A stretch of 64,000 nt of DNA from Silurus meridionalis (GCF_014805685.1 NC_060896.1:9781389-9845388); one strand, 5' to 3'; positions 1 through 13,416 are shown, numbered from the stretch's first letter. The notes: generated by a model from the sequence alone, not told the origin. A program made the numbers and translations.

Positions 1-300
1 TTTATGCTAAAAGAATTTACGATAAAGCTGGTGAATCTCTATTTGTGTTCTTATTTCTGAAAGCAGCACAAATCACTTGCGTAAACAATGTTATATGAGT
101 GAGACTTGGATTTACATGATTTTTTAACACTCTCAAAAAGAACGTAAAGTGGCCTATTGTTTATTACAAGATAAGCAGCTAAAATGCCTTATTGTAAACA
201 TTGTCTAAGATATTTTTGATAATAACAACTTAGTGATCTTAATGATCCCAAAAGTGTTAATTCCCAACATTTATAAAACTGTTGCCAGCTACGGCTACAT

Positions 301-655
<355 letters not shown>

Positions 656-730
<75 letters not shown>
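656..730. repeat. (TA)n microsatellite
   Basis: About 75 bp of pure TA, directly abutting the truncated head of the SINE. Confidence 0.97.
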
Positions 731-731
<1 letters not shown>

Positions 732-1890
732 TGTACTGATTTACATATATAATTTTTGCACATAATTTAACATAATTATAACTTTCCTATGCCTCATTAT
801 TACTTTTTCTTCTTATTTCCTTTTCTCTTACTGTTTAAAATTGTTTAATCTTTAATATTTGCTGTTTGTTGTAGTTTGCCTGCAGCCTTTCACTGTACAA
901 AATGAACATACGACAAAAACTTAAAGCTATTTTACATCACTGTGTGTCAGAGCATAGATTTAAATTTACACAAAAAAATCTGTGCACGACTCAACTCAGC
1001 CTCCATGGAAGTATTTATTCCATCTGTGAATTTTATTTTATCGAACCTGTGAAAAATGATCATTAATGTTGTTTAAACATCATTTATGGGTGTTATTTAA
1101 TGCCTCAGACCACCAAGCATCAAGCAAACACTCCCAGCACGTACAATCCATTTGATCAGTTGATACCAGGATTTCCAGGGACTTGTGAGGTGCCTAACGT
1201 GATGTTACCATAGTCACCAAGTGAAGCATATTTCCAATTCCACTACAATGTGACATCAGAGGTCACTCAAGCCAGTCTACTGGAACACCGCATCTAAACA
1301 CTACCTAAATGTTGTGAGCATTTAGGGGACATTAAAACATAAATGTAGTGAAGTCAATGCAAAATCTGTTTCCTTATTTTTGAAATTGTATTTAAATAAT
1401 GTCATTCATCATGTTTAAACTTCTAAACCATGTCAATCTTTTTAATATAATTAAGAAATGTTTGTATAAGATCAATATGACTATATATATTAAATGAATA
1501 TATGTCGAATAAAAAACATAATTAAATCACACCATTAAAGATTTAACAGCAAGAACTGCATGTTAGATTTTAGATTTTCTATTTATGAAACCATTACAAG
1601 AAAATGTATGAAAATGAAGATTTAGATATTACTATTTAGATACGTTATATCTGGAATATGCAGTGTATAATGCAGTGTATAATGCAGTGTTGCAGTCATA
1701 GCCACACACATTATACCTGTTCACTGCATAGAGGAAACATACTATAAAGACTGATTATAACAAATGTCCTGTAAATGGGAGGGTAAATGACTGTTAATAA
1801 CAATTAATAAGCACAGATAAATCATTCTCAGTTTGCACAAGAAAATGCATGTAATATTGGGGGTGTGAGTGACTGTCCCACATCCTCCCA
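731..1890. other. AT-rich intergenic sequence
   Basis: No coding exon or recognisable repeat was found. A short near-tandem motif (AATGCAGTGTAT) recurs around 1660-1690. The right end runs into the putative adm promoter. Confidence 0.5.
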
Positions 1891-1898
1891 CCCTGCAG

Positions 1899-1905
1899 TA
1901 TAAAA
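1899..1905 (+). promoter_or_regulatory. TATA box of the adrenomedullin-family gene
   Basis: TATAAAA lies in a locally GC-richer stretch (GCAGTATAAAAGGCC). About 25-30 bp downstream a transcript would start near 1930. A 5' untranslated exon would run to 2066, where TTAG is followed by the donor GTATGT. The next acceptor (TTTTTACAG, exon from 2782) lies just before the start codon. Human ADM also has a TATA promoter. The start site is inferred. Confidence 0.6.
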
Positions 1906-2324
1906 GGCCTCCTGGTTTGCCTTTTAGACTCAGATAATTGGTTGTGTCACAGCTGTATCCTTCTCCATCACACAAATGCTGGAAATTATCGGGGAATTCT
2001 ATTGCTCTAGGGTAACCAGTCAGTTTTGAGACATCAGAAGTACAATTCAAGAACACAGCTTCTTAGGTATGTACCCTTGTAATGCTACTCAGTCAGGATT
2101 TTTATTAGATTTTCTCTTAGAAATCATGTCAAGAAGAGGCTTGTGTATGAAAGACATTCAGCTGTCATCATCATGTGAAAGCAGGACTTATTCACACACG
2201 AGTAAAGCAGCACAGATTAAGAAAATTATGTGTCACTGTAAAACCTATAAAACATGCCTGATTGTTACTGTTGTATATATGTCATACATTGACTAATGCA
2301 GATTAGGAATGGGTGTTGAATACC

Positions 2325-2695
2325 CATTCAAGGTACCAAGGTACCACCTTCTTTCAGAGTAAGAGGTAAGTACACTTCAAGGCTTTTCTCTGGTTTGGCA
2401 CCGAGGTGGAATGAACTTCCCCTAGATGTCTGAACATTGGAGTACCTGGCTATCTTCCAGCGACGGGTGTAGACCTACCTCTTCCTGAAACACTTAAACT
2501 AACACTTCCCAAGTTTGCTTTGTTTAAAAAAAAGAAAAACTCTCAACAGAGTTGTAGGCTGATTTATATTAAGTTTGTACTCTAGTGTACCAGTGTAGAT
2601 TTATTCATTAATAGAGAATCACTTTAGTACGTCGATCTGGACAAGGACGTCTGCTAAATACCGCAAATGTACATGTAAATGTAAATAAATAGTCT
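2325..2695 (+). mobile_element. LINE 3' end (C-terminal RT tail plus A/T-rich tail)
   Basis: The conceptual translation has the motif of fish LINE C termini (WNELPLDV, then a TYLF-like end). It is followed by the common fish tail GATCTGGACAAGGACGTCTGCTAAAT and ATGTAA repeats. It lies in the adm 5' intron. The same tail type occurs in the SINEs at 21.4 and 30.5 kb. Confidence 0.65.
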
Positions 2696-2793
2696 TGAGT
2701 ATGATATTTTAGGCAACTGTTCAGTTTCTACAGAAATGTCTTATTAACTGGTTACCACAATGAACTGAACTCTTTTTACAGGATAAATTCATA

Positions 2794-4280
2794 ATGAAGA
2801 AGATCACTCTGAGTTTTCTGACTTGGTATTTGCTGGCTGATTTTGTGCCTTGTGCTATAAGTGCAACACTTCCTGTTAAATCTGACAGAGAAACAAAGTA
2901 TGTCCAAGCATCAACACTTTTTTTTCATATCTAACCTTTTTGAAATTGCAATAGTTTGCAATTCTGAAATGTTTGTGCTCTTCGTCATGTTCCAGACTGA
3001 AGAAAAGGGAACCTTGTGTGATTGAGTGGAGTCTACAAGACTCACTGGAACTTCTTGCTCAGCAGGAGAACAAGAATATGGGGATGCTGTTTTCACAGAG
3101 CAGGTACCTTCCTCTCTCTACCATGTGACTCGTTTGAGTTTCGGCAATCTAGTGGCACCATTTAATAAAATGCATACAGGTTAGCATTTGGTAATTAAAA
3201 GCTTTTTTTTGTTAAAATATACGATGTTTCAAGATATCTCATTTTAGAATGGCACATTATTACATTAATGTGCTTTATTGTGGCTATATATGGTGCTGAT
3301 ACAGTTTAAGTGCAAAGTAATGGAGAGTGTATTAGAGAAGTGAAGAAAAGAGTGCAGGCAGGGTGGAGTTGGTGGAGAAGAGTGACAGGAGTGATTTGTG
3401 ATAGAAGGGTATCTGCAAGAGTGAAAGGGAAAGTTTATAGGACTGTGGTGAGACCTGCGATGTTGTATGGATTAGAAACCGTGGCATTGAGTAAAAGACA
3501 GGAGGCGGAGCTGGAGGTAGCAGAGCTGAAGATGCTGCATTTGCTTTGGGATGGATGATGATGGACAGGATTAGAAATTAGTTTATTAGAGGGAGGTGGA
3601 AGAGGCATGATTAAGACAGTTTGGTCATGTGCAGAGGAAGAAGATAGGGTATATCAGTAGATGAATGCTAAGGATGAGATTTAAGGAAAAGAAAGGCAGA
3701 AGAAGATTGTAGCTATATGCAGAATGGCCACCTAATAGTGATTCAACACAAAACAGCACAAGCTAGATATGGATTATTAAGATATACTTTGCATAAAACA
3801 ATTAGACGTGTTGGGATTTGCAACCTGCTTTCATAATTATTTTTATATATATAAAAAGACCTTCCATAGCAAATTCCATACAATCAGAATGAAGTCTTCC
3901 TCATTTAAATACTGTTTGTTGTAATTCCACTGCAAGTAAAAACTAAATAAATTAAATGACATTGGAAGAGAGAAATATCTTTCTGAATGTCCTGGGAGAG
4001 CATAAATAAGGCTATTTTATTGTGTATTTTTTTATTATTGTTTTCTCTCTTGCTTGCTTGCTTTTGCAGTGATCATCTGAGTCGAAGGGGCAGAAGGGGC
4101 TGTAACCTTCTCACTTGTTCAATACATGATCTGGCCTACCACATCAACCGTCTTAGTAATAAGATGAAAGCCCCCCTACGCCAGATCAGTCCCTGTGGCT
4201 ACGGCCGGAGACGAAGACGTTACCTCCATCAACATCCCCCCGCTCCGACCCATGGAGAAAGCCATCTAAGATATATGTAA
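2794..4280 (+). CDS. adm: Adrenomedullin-family prepropeptide (3 coding exons)
   Basis: Secreted peptide hormone precursor acting through CLR/RAMP-type receptors, from family knowledge. Coding exons 2794-2897, 2996-3103 and 4070-4280 join in phase to give 140 residues. Residues 1 to about 22 form a hydrophobic signal peptide beginning MKKITLSF. The mature peptide follows the basic site RRGRR. It starts G-C-NLLT-C (the six-residue disulfide ring of the calcitonin/CGRP/adrenomedullin family), continues SIHDLAYHI, and ends ISPCGY followed by G-RRRRR, an amidation and cleavage signal, giving about 35 residues with Tyr-amide. The ISPxGYGRRR end is typical of adrenomedullin. I see no PAMP peptide with its own amidation site, which points to an AM5-like or other fish paralogue. 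An extra Cys two residues before the C-terminal Tyr is unusual. RTE LINE sequence sits in the second coding intron. The exact paralogue is unresolved. Confidence 0.9.
3305..3715 (+). mobile_element. RTE-clade LINE fragment (C-terminal reverse transcriptase)
   Basis: The + strand encodes GECIREVKKRVQAGW, VICDRRV, YRTVVRPAMLYGLETVAL and KRQEAELEVAELKML, then degenerates. This matches the copy at 9.66-10.74 kb with only scattered differences, so both are fairly young. It lies wholly in the intron between adm coding exons 2 and 3, in the sense orientation. It is truncated at the 5' end. Confidence 0.9.
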
Positions 4281-4680
4281 CTCCTCAAAAACTGATTTAG
4301 ATTTAAGCCTCTTCCTTATGTTAGCTGTTTGTTGAAATACTAATGAATTCAAACCGTTCTCTACAAGCAAGAAAATGCTCAAGCATCCAAAACTTCTCAG
4401 AAAGACATGACAAAAGGAAAGAACTGAGACCATCACACAACTGGTCAGAGAGTTCTGTTTTGTAAGAAAAAGAAGCAGAAGAAGTGAGTAAGTGAGGTTG
4501 TGGAATTGAGGCAGATAAATATGAAATATGCTTGAGTAGCTTTGCATTTATTAGGAATATTTTTATGGTTATATAGCTCCGGGATCAGAGGTTCTCTTTA
4601 ACTTCCACAGTATAAGTCGTGTCACTTCCTGGACTCTACCAGCATCTCTGTGCATTTTTGTGAAGAGGAAGGATGAAAAA

Positions 4681-4686
4681 AATAAA
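4681..4686 (+). terminator. Polyadenylation signal candidate for adm
   Basis: AATAAA about 400 bp past the adm stop codon, in an AT-rich 3' UTR. A second AATAAA lies near 4848. Which is used cannot be told from sequence. Confidence 0.5.
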
Positions 4687-4689
4687 ACC

Positions 4690-5281
4690 GTGTAAAAGAT
4701 TTGAAATATAGACATGAATTGCTTGGGCCCTCAATTGCTTACATACACTACTTGAGTTTTAATACATCTAAAAACATTGTATATTGAAATTAAATATTTG
4801 ATACTGTTTTGTGTCCTTGAGAGTTGAAATGAAAATCAGGTTGCCAGTAATAAACATTTAAAATATTTTATTACAGTCCAACACTGTCACATGCCAGGGC
4901 TAAATTAATTGTGCCATTTTTGTGGTTAGAGTTCTCCATATGGTGGCATATTATATTACTATTGTACACAATATATTATTTCATTTTTCCAATTCAGTTA
5001 TTACATATATAATGAAAATGTAACTAAGCTCGCAATAAAGCAGAATCAGTGCGAACTTAATTCATTGATGGTTAAAAAAAAAGAAAACTGCGACTGAAAC
5101 AAGTCTGTGAAATCGTGAAAATCAATCATATGGATCTGCTGCCATCTAGTGGTTGTCCACTCAGTCAGCAGTTTAAAGTAGACTGAATAAACAAGGACCC
5201 AAAGCTCGGTGCTGGAAAGATAAAAGTGAAGAAACCTTCAACCGTGTGATTAATACTATTTCAACTAAGCTTCAGGTGAAT
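4690..5281 (+). other. adm-dusp3 intergenic spacer and dusp3 5' flank
   Basis: Under 600 bp separates the adm poly(A) signal from the dusp3 start codon. The sequence is AT-rich with no TATA box clearly placed for dusp3. The dusp3 promoter and 5' UTR should lie here (roughly 5100-5281). Confidence 0.45.
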
Positions 5282-6540
<1,259 letters not shown>

Positions 6541-6694
6541 AAGGTAAAGAGAAGGTAAATCTTTTTCAGGGTAATATTCAGTTCAGTTTAATTGTATTTG
6601 CATAGAGTGTTTAACAGTGCACATCCCCAAAAAGTAGCATTACGTAAATAAATAGATTTATATATTTGATATAAATTCAGATAAATATTCTTTC

Positions 6695-6937
6695 TTTCTA
6701 TCTTTCGGCTTCTCCCATTAGGGGTTTCCACAGCGGACCATCCGCATGTTTGATTTGGCACATGTTTTACGCTGGATGCCCTTCCTAACGCAACCCTCCC
6801 CATTTATCCGGGCTTGGGATCGGCACTAAGGCTTGTGCAACCCTAATGGCTGGGGTTGGTTCCCTGACCGGGGATCCAACCCAGGCCGCAGCGTTGAGAG
6901 CGCCGCATCCTAACCACTAGACCACCAGGGGACCAAA
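6695..6937 (-). repeat. tRNA-Glu(CTC)-derived SINE with RTE-like 3' tail
   Basis: Read on the - strand from about 6937, this starts CCTGGTGGTCTAGTGGTTAG (A box), then an anticodon arm with loop CTCTCAA, then the B-box region GGTTGGATCCC. This follows the tRNA-Glu-CTC layout closely. The body then runs to CCGCTGTGG...CCTAATGGGAGAAGCCGAAAG with an AGAA-rich end. That tail is shared with the RTE LINE ending at about 10.73 kb. The B box carries a C-to-G change and the body is non-tRNA, so this is a SINE and not a tRNA gene. It sits just 3' of dusp3, possibly in its 3' UTR. Confidence 0.88.
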
Positions 6938-7044
6938 TTCATATAAATTTATGAATATAAATTAGAAATTCATAAATTAGTTTCTTATACTGTAAGTGAA
7001 TCCATATTAGTTTGCCCCTTATAAGCAAGCCAGTGTCGACAAGG

Positions 7045-7115
7045 ACTTGGGATTAAAAATCTTGAGAGGAACAAGACTCAAAAGGGAACCCGTCATCATC
7101 TGGATGGTCACTAAT
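7045..7115 (-). repeat. L2-type LINE 3' fragment
   Basis: The antisense strand matches the 3' UTR of the L2 element at about 48.50-48.57 kb (block containing GAGGAACAAGACTCAAAAGG, opposite the GTTCCTCTCAAGG segment). Confidence 0.6.
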
Positions 7116-7716
7116 GTCCTGTAACTGGCACATGCCACTACAACTGACAACATTTCCAGTTTGTAAAGTACTGGTGTAGAATCAACTTTTACCAGAACAG
7201 TGCAAATATATTTTCCTAATGCATCTCTAAAGAAACTGGATGGTTGTCTGAACTTTACTTTATAGAATATATTGAAGATTATTGTTCTCTGCTGCTCTGC
7301 TGCTATTTGCAAAACTTTAGTCCTTAGTGTTTAATCCTTGTGCACTTGTCAGTACAAAGACTCCCTTTGTCATCTTTTTCTATACTGAAAATCCATTTCT
7401 GGATCAGATATTGTTAATTTAATTGTAACTGTCAGCAAAATAGTCCTCCAACCTTCTCTGTGTAAAATGTTCTTTATAAAGGGTTGTGCATGATCTGTAA
7501 TTTCTACTGTGTGGCAGCTGGGAGTTATAAAATGTTTTAAATGTTGTTTAATGTTGTATTTGCATACATTTGCATTAACATTTTTACATCTTTATCTACA
7601 TCCTTTAGTAATTATAATGCCATTATTAAAAGCTGTGTTACAGATTTACAGATCTATTTAGAGAAAGTATTAGCAGAAAATCAACACTTTGTGGGTGTAG
7701 GTCATACTACTTAAAT

Positions 7717-7839
7717 ATGCACCGAGAGCTGCACTTCCTCTCTCACGTCTCCCACATTCTTGTGCAGGAGATCAGGATCCACAACAAACTGCTGGATGAA
7801 GAGAAGTATGAGATACACAGAGACACACATCCTAGGTAG
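7717..7839 (+). other. Unassigned short open frame with exon-like features
   Basis: A 40-residue open frame starts ATG at 7717 and ends at TAG. It contains QEIRIHNKLLDEEKYEI, a hydrophilic, helix-like stretch, and a splice-acceptor-like CATTCTTGTGCAG lies inside it. It lies between dusp3 and utp4. I do not recognise a family, and it may be chance. Confidence 0.2.
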
Positions 7840-8068
7840 CATGATTACACTGACCGTCTCACATGTAAAAGCCTTGCATGGTCTTTAACAGTCCCAGATA
7901 CTCATAGTGGAAAAGAAAATGGTACCAACTTTCACATGGCAAAGTTCATAACATACTGGTGTAAATGGCATGATTGCATGATTGGCACGACTGTTTTTAG
8001 TGTCTTACATGTAAAAAACCTCACACGGAATGCAACAGTCCAAGTTTCTTATTGTGGAAAAGAAAATA
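7838..8068. repeat. Diverged direct repeat of about 85-95 bp
   Basis: Two related blocks, about 7838-7922 and 7975-8068, each run from CATGATT through ACATGTAAAA, ..CAACAGTCC or TAACAGTCC, to TAGTGGAAAAGAAAAT or TTGTGGAAAAGAAAAT. No family was recognised. Confidence 0.65.
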
Positions 8069-8348
8069 AACATGTGTAGTTGTTTCTTGTTTATTTAAAA
8101 GCAATTCCTGATATCCTCAAACTGAAGGTAGTAAATTGTTTTATAAGGTGTTCACTGTACTGAATGTAAGGTTTAGTGCATTTATGTTTTTTTTGTAAAG
8201 TAAAGTAAAAGCCACAGACAGGGCAAGTGGAGGACAGACTTATGATCATGAAGATCGATTACATACGCTGCAGAAATATAGACATTCACTTGTATAGTCT
8301 TTTTGAATGCAAGATGAAATCAGGAGAATGACAAATGTTTATAAAATG

Positions 8349-8349
<1 letters not shown>

Positions 8350-8396
<47 letters not shown>
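8350..8396. repeat. (CA)n microsatellite
   Basis: About 46 bp of pure CA. Confidence 0.97.
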
Positions 8397-8397
<1 letters not shown>

Positions 8398-8579
8398 TTT
8401 GTTAATGTTCGTTAGTCATCAGTTATCTGCAATTTTATTTGTCCCCCTAATTGTGTCATTTTAATTTACAGTTTATATTTGATGCAAATGATGAAAACGT
8501 CTAAAATACTTTTTTAGTTAGCTACATTTCTTCTTTCATTATTCTTATAAGCTCGTCTGTACAGTGGCCTGTCCAAGTG

Positions 8580-8712
8580 CATCATCATCATCATCTTCAT
8601 TATTATTATTTTATAATTATTATTAGTAGTAAGTAGTAATAGTAGTAATAGTAGTATTGTCACTGTTATTATTGTTGTTATGCTCTGTAGTAGCAGTAGC
8701 AGTAGCAGTAGT
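8580..8712. repeat. Trinucleotide-rich tract (CAT/ATT/AGT)
   Basis: Impure runs of CAT, ATT, AGT and AGC triplets that open a false Leu-rich frame on the - strand. Confidence 0.85.
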
Positions 8713-8744
8713 AACGTCACTTGCACATGACTTTTATTTTTGAA

Positions 8745-8883
8745 AGAAGTAAGCGCCGCAGTATCTGCTTCCGGGGTTGAAGGGCCTCAACGTGGTGGTG
8801 CTGTAAGCTCAACGTGTGGAGCAGCTCGAAATGAAACCTCGGAGTAACTAAAGGCGAAAATCGAAATACAGTCTTTAAAACAG
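8745..8883 (+). promoter_or_regulatory. Probable utp4 promoter and first, non-coding exon
   Basis: A locally GC-richer stretch holds CTTCCGG (8768-8774), an ETS-type core common in TATA-less promoters of ribosome-biogenesis genes. It runs to AAAACAG followed by the donor GTAATTGG at 8884. The next acceptor in register is at 11292, 16 bp before the utp4 ATG. The exact start site is inferred. Confidence 0.5.
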
Positions 8884-9654
8884 GTAATTGGTATTTACGT
8901 GTTTGTGGGTCAAAATCATATTGTTTCCTTTTCTATTTCTCTGTTAATGAGTTATAATCGGAAGCTTTATCAGAGAGCAGCTTCGTTAGCAGTGTAAGTT
9001 CGAGTTAAACTGACCACGAGTCAGTGATTAAAGTCATTTAATGCGACAGAAATAGATTTTATTGGATAAGGTGAAGGTTCTGAACTTTCTTTAGGTGTAA
9101 ATGAACTGCGAAGAGATTTCAAGGAGTCACCCGGTATAACCTCCTGCTCAGAAGTACAGTGAAAGAGCTTTCTATAGGAAAATAGAGAGCAGTTATAAAG
9201 GGGTTATAAACAGTTTCTTTATGATTGCAATCATTTGGATGCACAATGAAAGCATAATGAAATACAGAAGCCAAGAGCTTCACCTTAGATTGTACAATCC
9301 TATTTACACTGACCTGAGTGTCTGAATATCTTAAATATACTTGTTTGCATATCATCTTATTCCAGAGTCTTATCATAATTTGTTTTACATGTTTGTGTAA
9401 AAGTTTTTTGGTTTCTTAAGATATTTCTATTTTGGCTATTTCAAACTATACTAAAACTACAATAAACAGTGTGCCATGAGAGGCCAAGGTTACCCTGCTA
9501 CAGTGATGAGGGTCTGTGAGAGTCCAAGCACTGATTGTTTAACACCCAATAACATTGCATAAAGAAAGCAAGTTATCGAGAATCTGTCCTTGACCTCACT
9601 GCACTTCACTGATATAAAGATCTGAATTTATTTTCACTGAATACTTCACAACAA

Positions 9655-10735
9655 CTCTGTGTTCAACAGTATGGTTTTATGCCTCGGAAGAGCACCACAG
9701 ATGCATTATTTGCGTTGAGAATGTTGATGGAGAAGTATAGAGAAGGTCAGAAGGACTTGCATTGTGTTTGACAAAGCGTATGACAGAGTGGAGAGAAGAG
9801 TTGTGGTATTGTTTGAGGAAGTCAGGTGTGTTAGAGAAGTATGTGAGGGTGGTGCAGGACATGTATGAGGACAGTGTGACAGCAGTGAAGTGTGCAGTAA
9901 GACCAACAGACTGGTTGAAGGTGGAGGTGGGGAGGTGCATCAAAGATCGGCTCTGAGCCCTTTCCTGTTTGCAGTGGTAATGGACAGGTTGACGGATGAG
10001 GTCAGACAGGAGTCTCTGAGGACTATGATGTTTGTGGATGATATGGTGGTTTGTGGTGAGAGTAGGGAGCAGGTTGAGAAGAGCCTGGAGAGGTGGAGGT
10101 ACACGCTGGAGAGAAGGGGAATGAAAGTCAGTAGGAGTAAGACAGAGTACTTGTGTGTGAATGAGAGGGAGGGCAGTGGAGTGGTGTGGTTGCAGGGAGA
10201 AGAGGTGGAGAAGATGGAGGAGTTCAGGTACCTGGGATCAACAGTGCAAAGTAATGGAGAGTGTGTTAGAGAAGTAAAGAAAAGAGTGCAGGCAGGGTGG
10301 AGTGGGTGGAGACGAGTGGCAGGAGTGATTTGTGATAGAAGAGTATCTGCAGGAGTGAAAGGGAAAGTTTATAGGACTGTGGTGAGACCTGCGATGTTGT
10401 ATGGTTTAGAGACAGTGGCATTGAGTAAAAGACAGGAGGTGGAGCTGGAGGTAGCAGAGATGAAGATGTTGAGATTTTCATTGGGAGACGCGATTGGGAT
10501 GGTTTGGACATGTGCAGAGGAGGGACATGAAGTATATTGGTAGGAGAATGCTGAGGATGGCGCGACCAGGAAGGAGGAAAAGAGGAAGACCAAGGAGGAG
10601 GTTTATGGATGTGGTGAGGGAAGACATGCAGGTAGTTGGTTTGAAAGAGGCAGATGTAGAGGACAGGGGGGTGTGGAGACGGATGATCCACTGTGGTGAC
10701 TCCTAATGGGAGCAGCTGAAAGAAGAAGGAAAAAA
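9655..10735 (+). mobile_element. 5'-truncated RTE-clade LINE (reverse transcriptase part)
   Basis: The + strand encodes RT motifs QYGFMPRKSTTDALFALR (frame-broken), then FVDDMVVCGESREQVE (the YADD-equivalent box, here FVDD), then ERRGMKVSRSKTEYLCVNE, FRYLGSTVQSNGE and YRTVVRPAMLYGLE. It ends with WFGHVQRRD..YIGRRML and GRRKRGRPRRRFMDVV. The 3' tail CCTAATGGGAGCAGCTGAAAGAAG ends in an A-rich run. No endonuclease region is present. Frameshifts near 9765, 9950 and 10490 make it non-autonomous. It sits sense-oriented in the first utp4 intron. Confidence 0.92.
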
Positions 10736-11308
10736 ATATTCACAACAACATAAATTAATTCAACTGAGTTCAAGTTTTTTCCTCATTAGCAGTTAAATCA
10801 TCTCAGCATTGTGCAATAAGAATAAAAATATGTGCAATAACACATTTTATTTATTTTTTAATACAATTTTGCAATACCACTTTTTTCATCTCTGGAAGCT
10901 TCCATCACCAAAACAAAGTCTTTGTAAGTGCAAATGTTCTTGACAATATTGCTCTTTCTGATTTAAATTCTGATATTACATACATTTGACCATGTCTTTG
11001 TTTATTTCTTAGCTGAATGGACTTTTTAAAAATCCAGAAATTCTTTCAGTGTCACAAATCAAACATCTGTTTCCAAATAGTTTTTCTTCCCCCCCAGTGT
11101 TTACAAATTCGGATTCAACAATTCCGTTTCAGACAATCTAGTAACAGTATTCAGGATTTTTGTTTTAATTCTCAGATTCAACCAGCCAGATTCGGTTTGC
11201 AAAATCCATTCAGGCATGTTGTAAACTAGTATCTTTCTCTTTTTAATGTGTAATTAGGGAAAGAGTAAAACTATTTCTGTGTCGTTTTTCAGCTTAAATC
11301 GTGCAGTG

Positions 11309-13385
11309 ATGGGGGAGTTCAAGGTTCATCGTGTCCGCTTCTTCGACTACATGCCCTCGGCTGTCCGTTCTTTGGCCTTTGAGCCGCAGTCTCAGCGGGT
11401 CGCGGTGGCACGGTCCGACGGCTCTGTGGAGATCTTCAACGTGGTTGATCACTTCTTTCAGGAAAAGGTCTGTCAAATGAAGTAGGCTTTTGTCATTCTA
11501 ACCATTTACAGTACAGTACATAGTAAACTTTTCCAGCAGGACCAAAGTGCTGCGTAAAGCATCGTAAATGAACAAAAAGTAACACAGAACTACACAAAAC
11601 TAACTAGGACACACTATAAAGACCACCAGCGAGACATTTAGTGCAAAACACCACAACAAGACATTGAGACACAGTAACACTGCAGTACTGACCAGTACAG
11701 AAAATGAGTCATAATAATAATAATAAATACTGTACATGTAAAAACTGAATTGAGTAGTTTTAGATTTTACTGTCAAATACTACGCTCTGGCTATACATGG
11801 TGCCTGAGTGCTGGTTCCTGGACAGATTAGACCCCTGTGTGGATTATTTGAGATGTGTGTAACGTGGTTTGTGTTCACAGGTGATTCCTGGGCGAGAATC
11901 TCGTGCCACTGAGGCTTTGGCCTGGGTCGGAGAGCGCCTCTTTAGTGGCGGGTTAAACGGAGAGATCGTTGAGTACGATTTGGACAACCACAAAGTAAAA
12001 TACACACTTGATGCTTATGGAGGCCCCATTTGGTCTATAGCAAGCAACAAGCAAGGAACTCATTTGGCTGTAAGTCTGCTCACTTTATTTGAATTTATTT
12101 TATACCTTTGGAAATGAGTATGATTTTATTTTCACCACAGAGTAAAGATGATCTGGAAAAAGGGTTGCCTTTTTTCATGGCTAAATACTCAGCTGTTCTT
12201 TTGATGTGCTCTCTGGCAGGTTGGTTGTGAGGATGGTACTGTTAAACTTTTTGAGGTGTGTGAAAGTAAAATTCAGTTTGAAAAGAATATGGCCAAACAA
12301 AAAGGACGAATCATCTCGCTGTCCTGGCACCCTTCAGGCCTGAGGATCGCTGCAGGGATGATGGATATGATTCGGATCTTTGACACTGAAAGAGGTAGGT
12401 TGTAAACCCTGACAAAAACATGAACTGTATGTCAACAAAATTTTGCATTGCATTGTTATTCCCCTTTTCATACTTTATTACATTTATGTATCACACACCT
12501 GGCCTTCGAAAATCTCTTAAGCAAACTATATATAATATTTAAAATCTTAATGGACACATCTTTTTGCTTTTTCCCCCCCCCTCAGCGGAATTGTGAAAAA
12601 AGCTTTAAAGGTCCTGGGGGGCACAAACTTTCTTACTTAACTTAATATTTACTTAATAATATAATATTTGTATATTTGACTTGGTGCTGGTTAGGACCAG
12701 AGCCTGAGATGGTACTGAACTGGATTGTAGACTTTTTTTGGCAGTTATAATAGACACCTCTATACTATATACTAAGTGTTTTATAAATGAATCCTTATGT
12801 TTTTTGTTGCTGCTCAGGTCAGTCAGTTCACCGGTTGCTGGTGGAGCGTGGAATAGGAACAGCCAGGAGCAAGGAGTGTGTCGTTTGGAGTGTGGTTTAC
12901 CTCAGCGATGGCACCATCGTCAGCGGAGACTCGTCTGGGAAGGTTAAGATGTGGGATGAGCAAACAGGGACGCTGATTAAAAGCCATCAGGTCACCAAGT
13001 GGGACGTTCTAACGTTATCAGCCTCACAGGTGAAAAGCTTTTACTGACTGTATGGGCTCATGTTTGTGATCTCTGAAAATAAATTATTTGGCACGTGCAT
13101 TCGATTTCCACATTCTTGCAGTGCTTGAAAGCATGATTTGACTAGCTCACTTTTGTTTCATTGATAATTATTAGTGGACAATTTACCAGGCCTGGCTAAA
13201 GCAGTTTTTTCTTCTGTAACTGGAAACTAGTTGCTGTTAGTAAGACTTTTTTGTTGTTGTTGTTTGTTTTTATTTTACTCTGTAAATTAGCTTGATTGAT
13301 GCTAGACAATCCTGATGTGGAACCAGTAGCAAACGCAATACAAAAATATATGCATGTGTGTTTTATACATATATTCATATTAAAA

Positions 13386-13416
<31 letters not shown>

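Noticed and set aside
1742..2056. A 104-residue open frame on the - strand
   Set aside because: It overlaps the TATA box and untranslated first exon of the adm gene on the other strand and lacks any motif.
6860..6937. A tRNA-Glu(CTC) gene
   Set aside because: The cloverleaf head is good, but the B box is mutated and it runs into a SINE body with a LINE-like tail. A truncated sister copy lies at 0.5 kb.
9677..10691. Pro/Ser-rich open frames antisense to the RTE LINE
   Set aside because: They are shadows of the reverse transcriptase frame.
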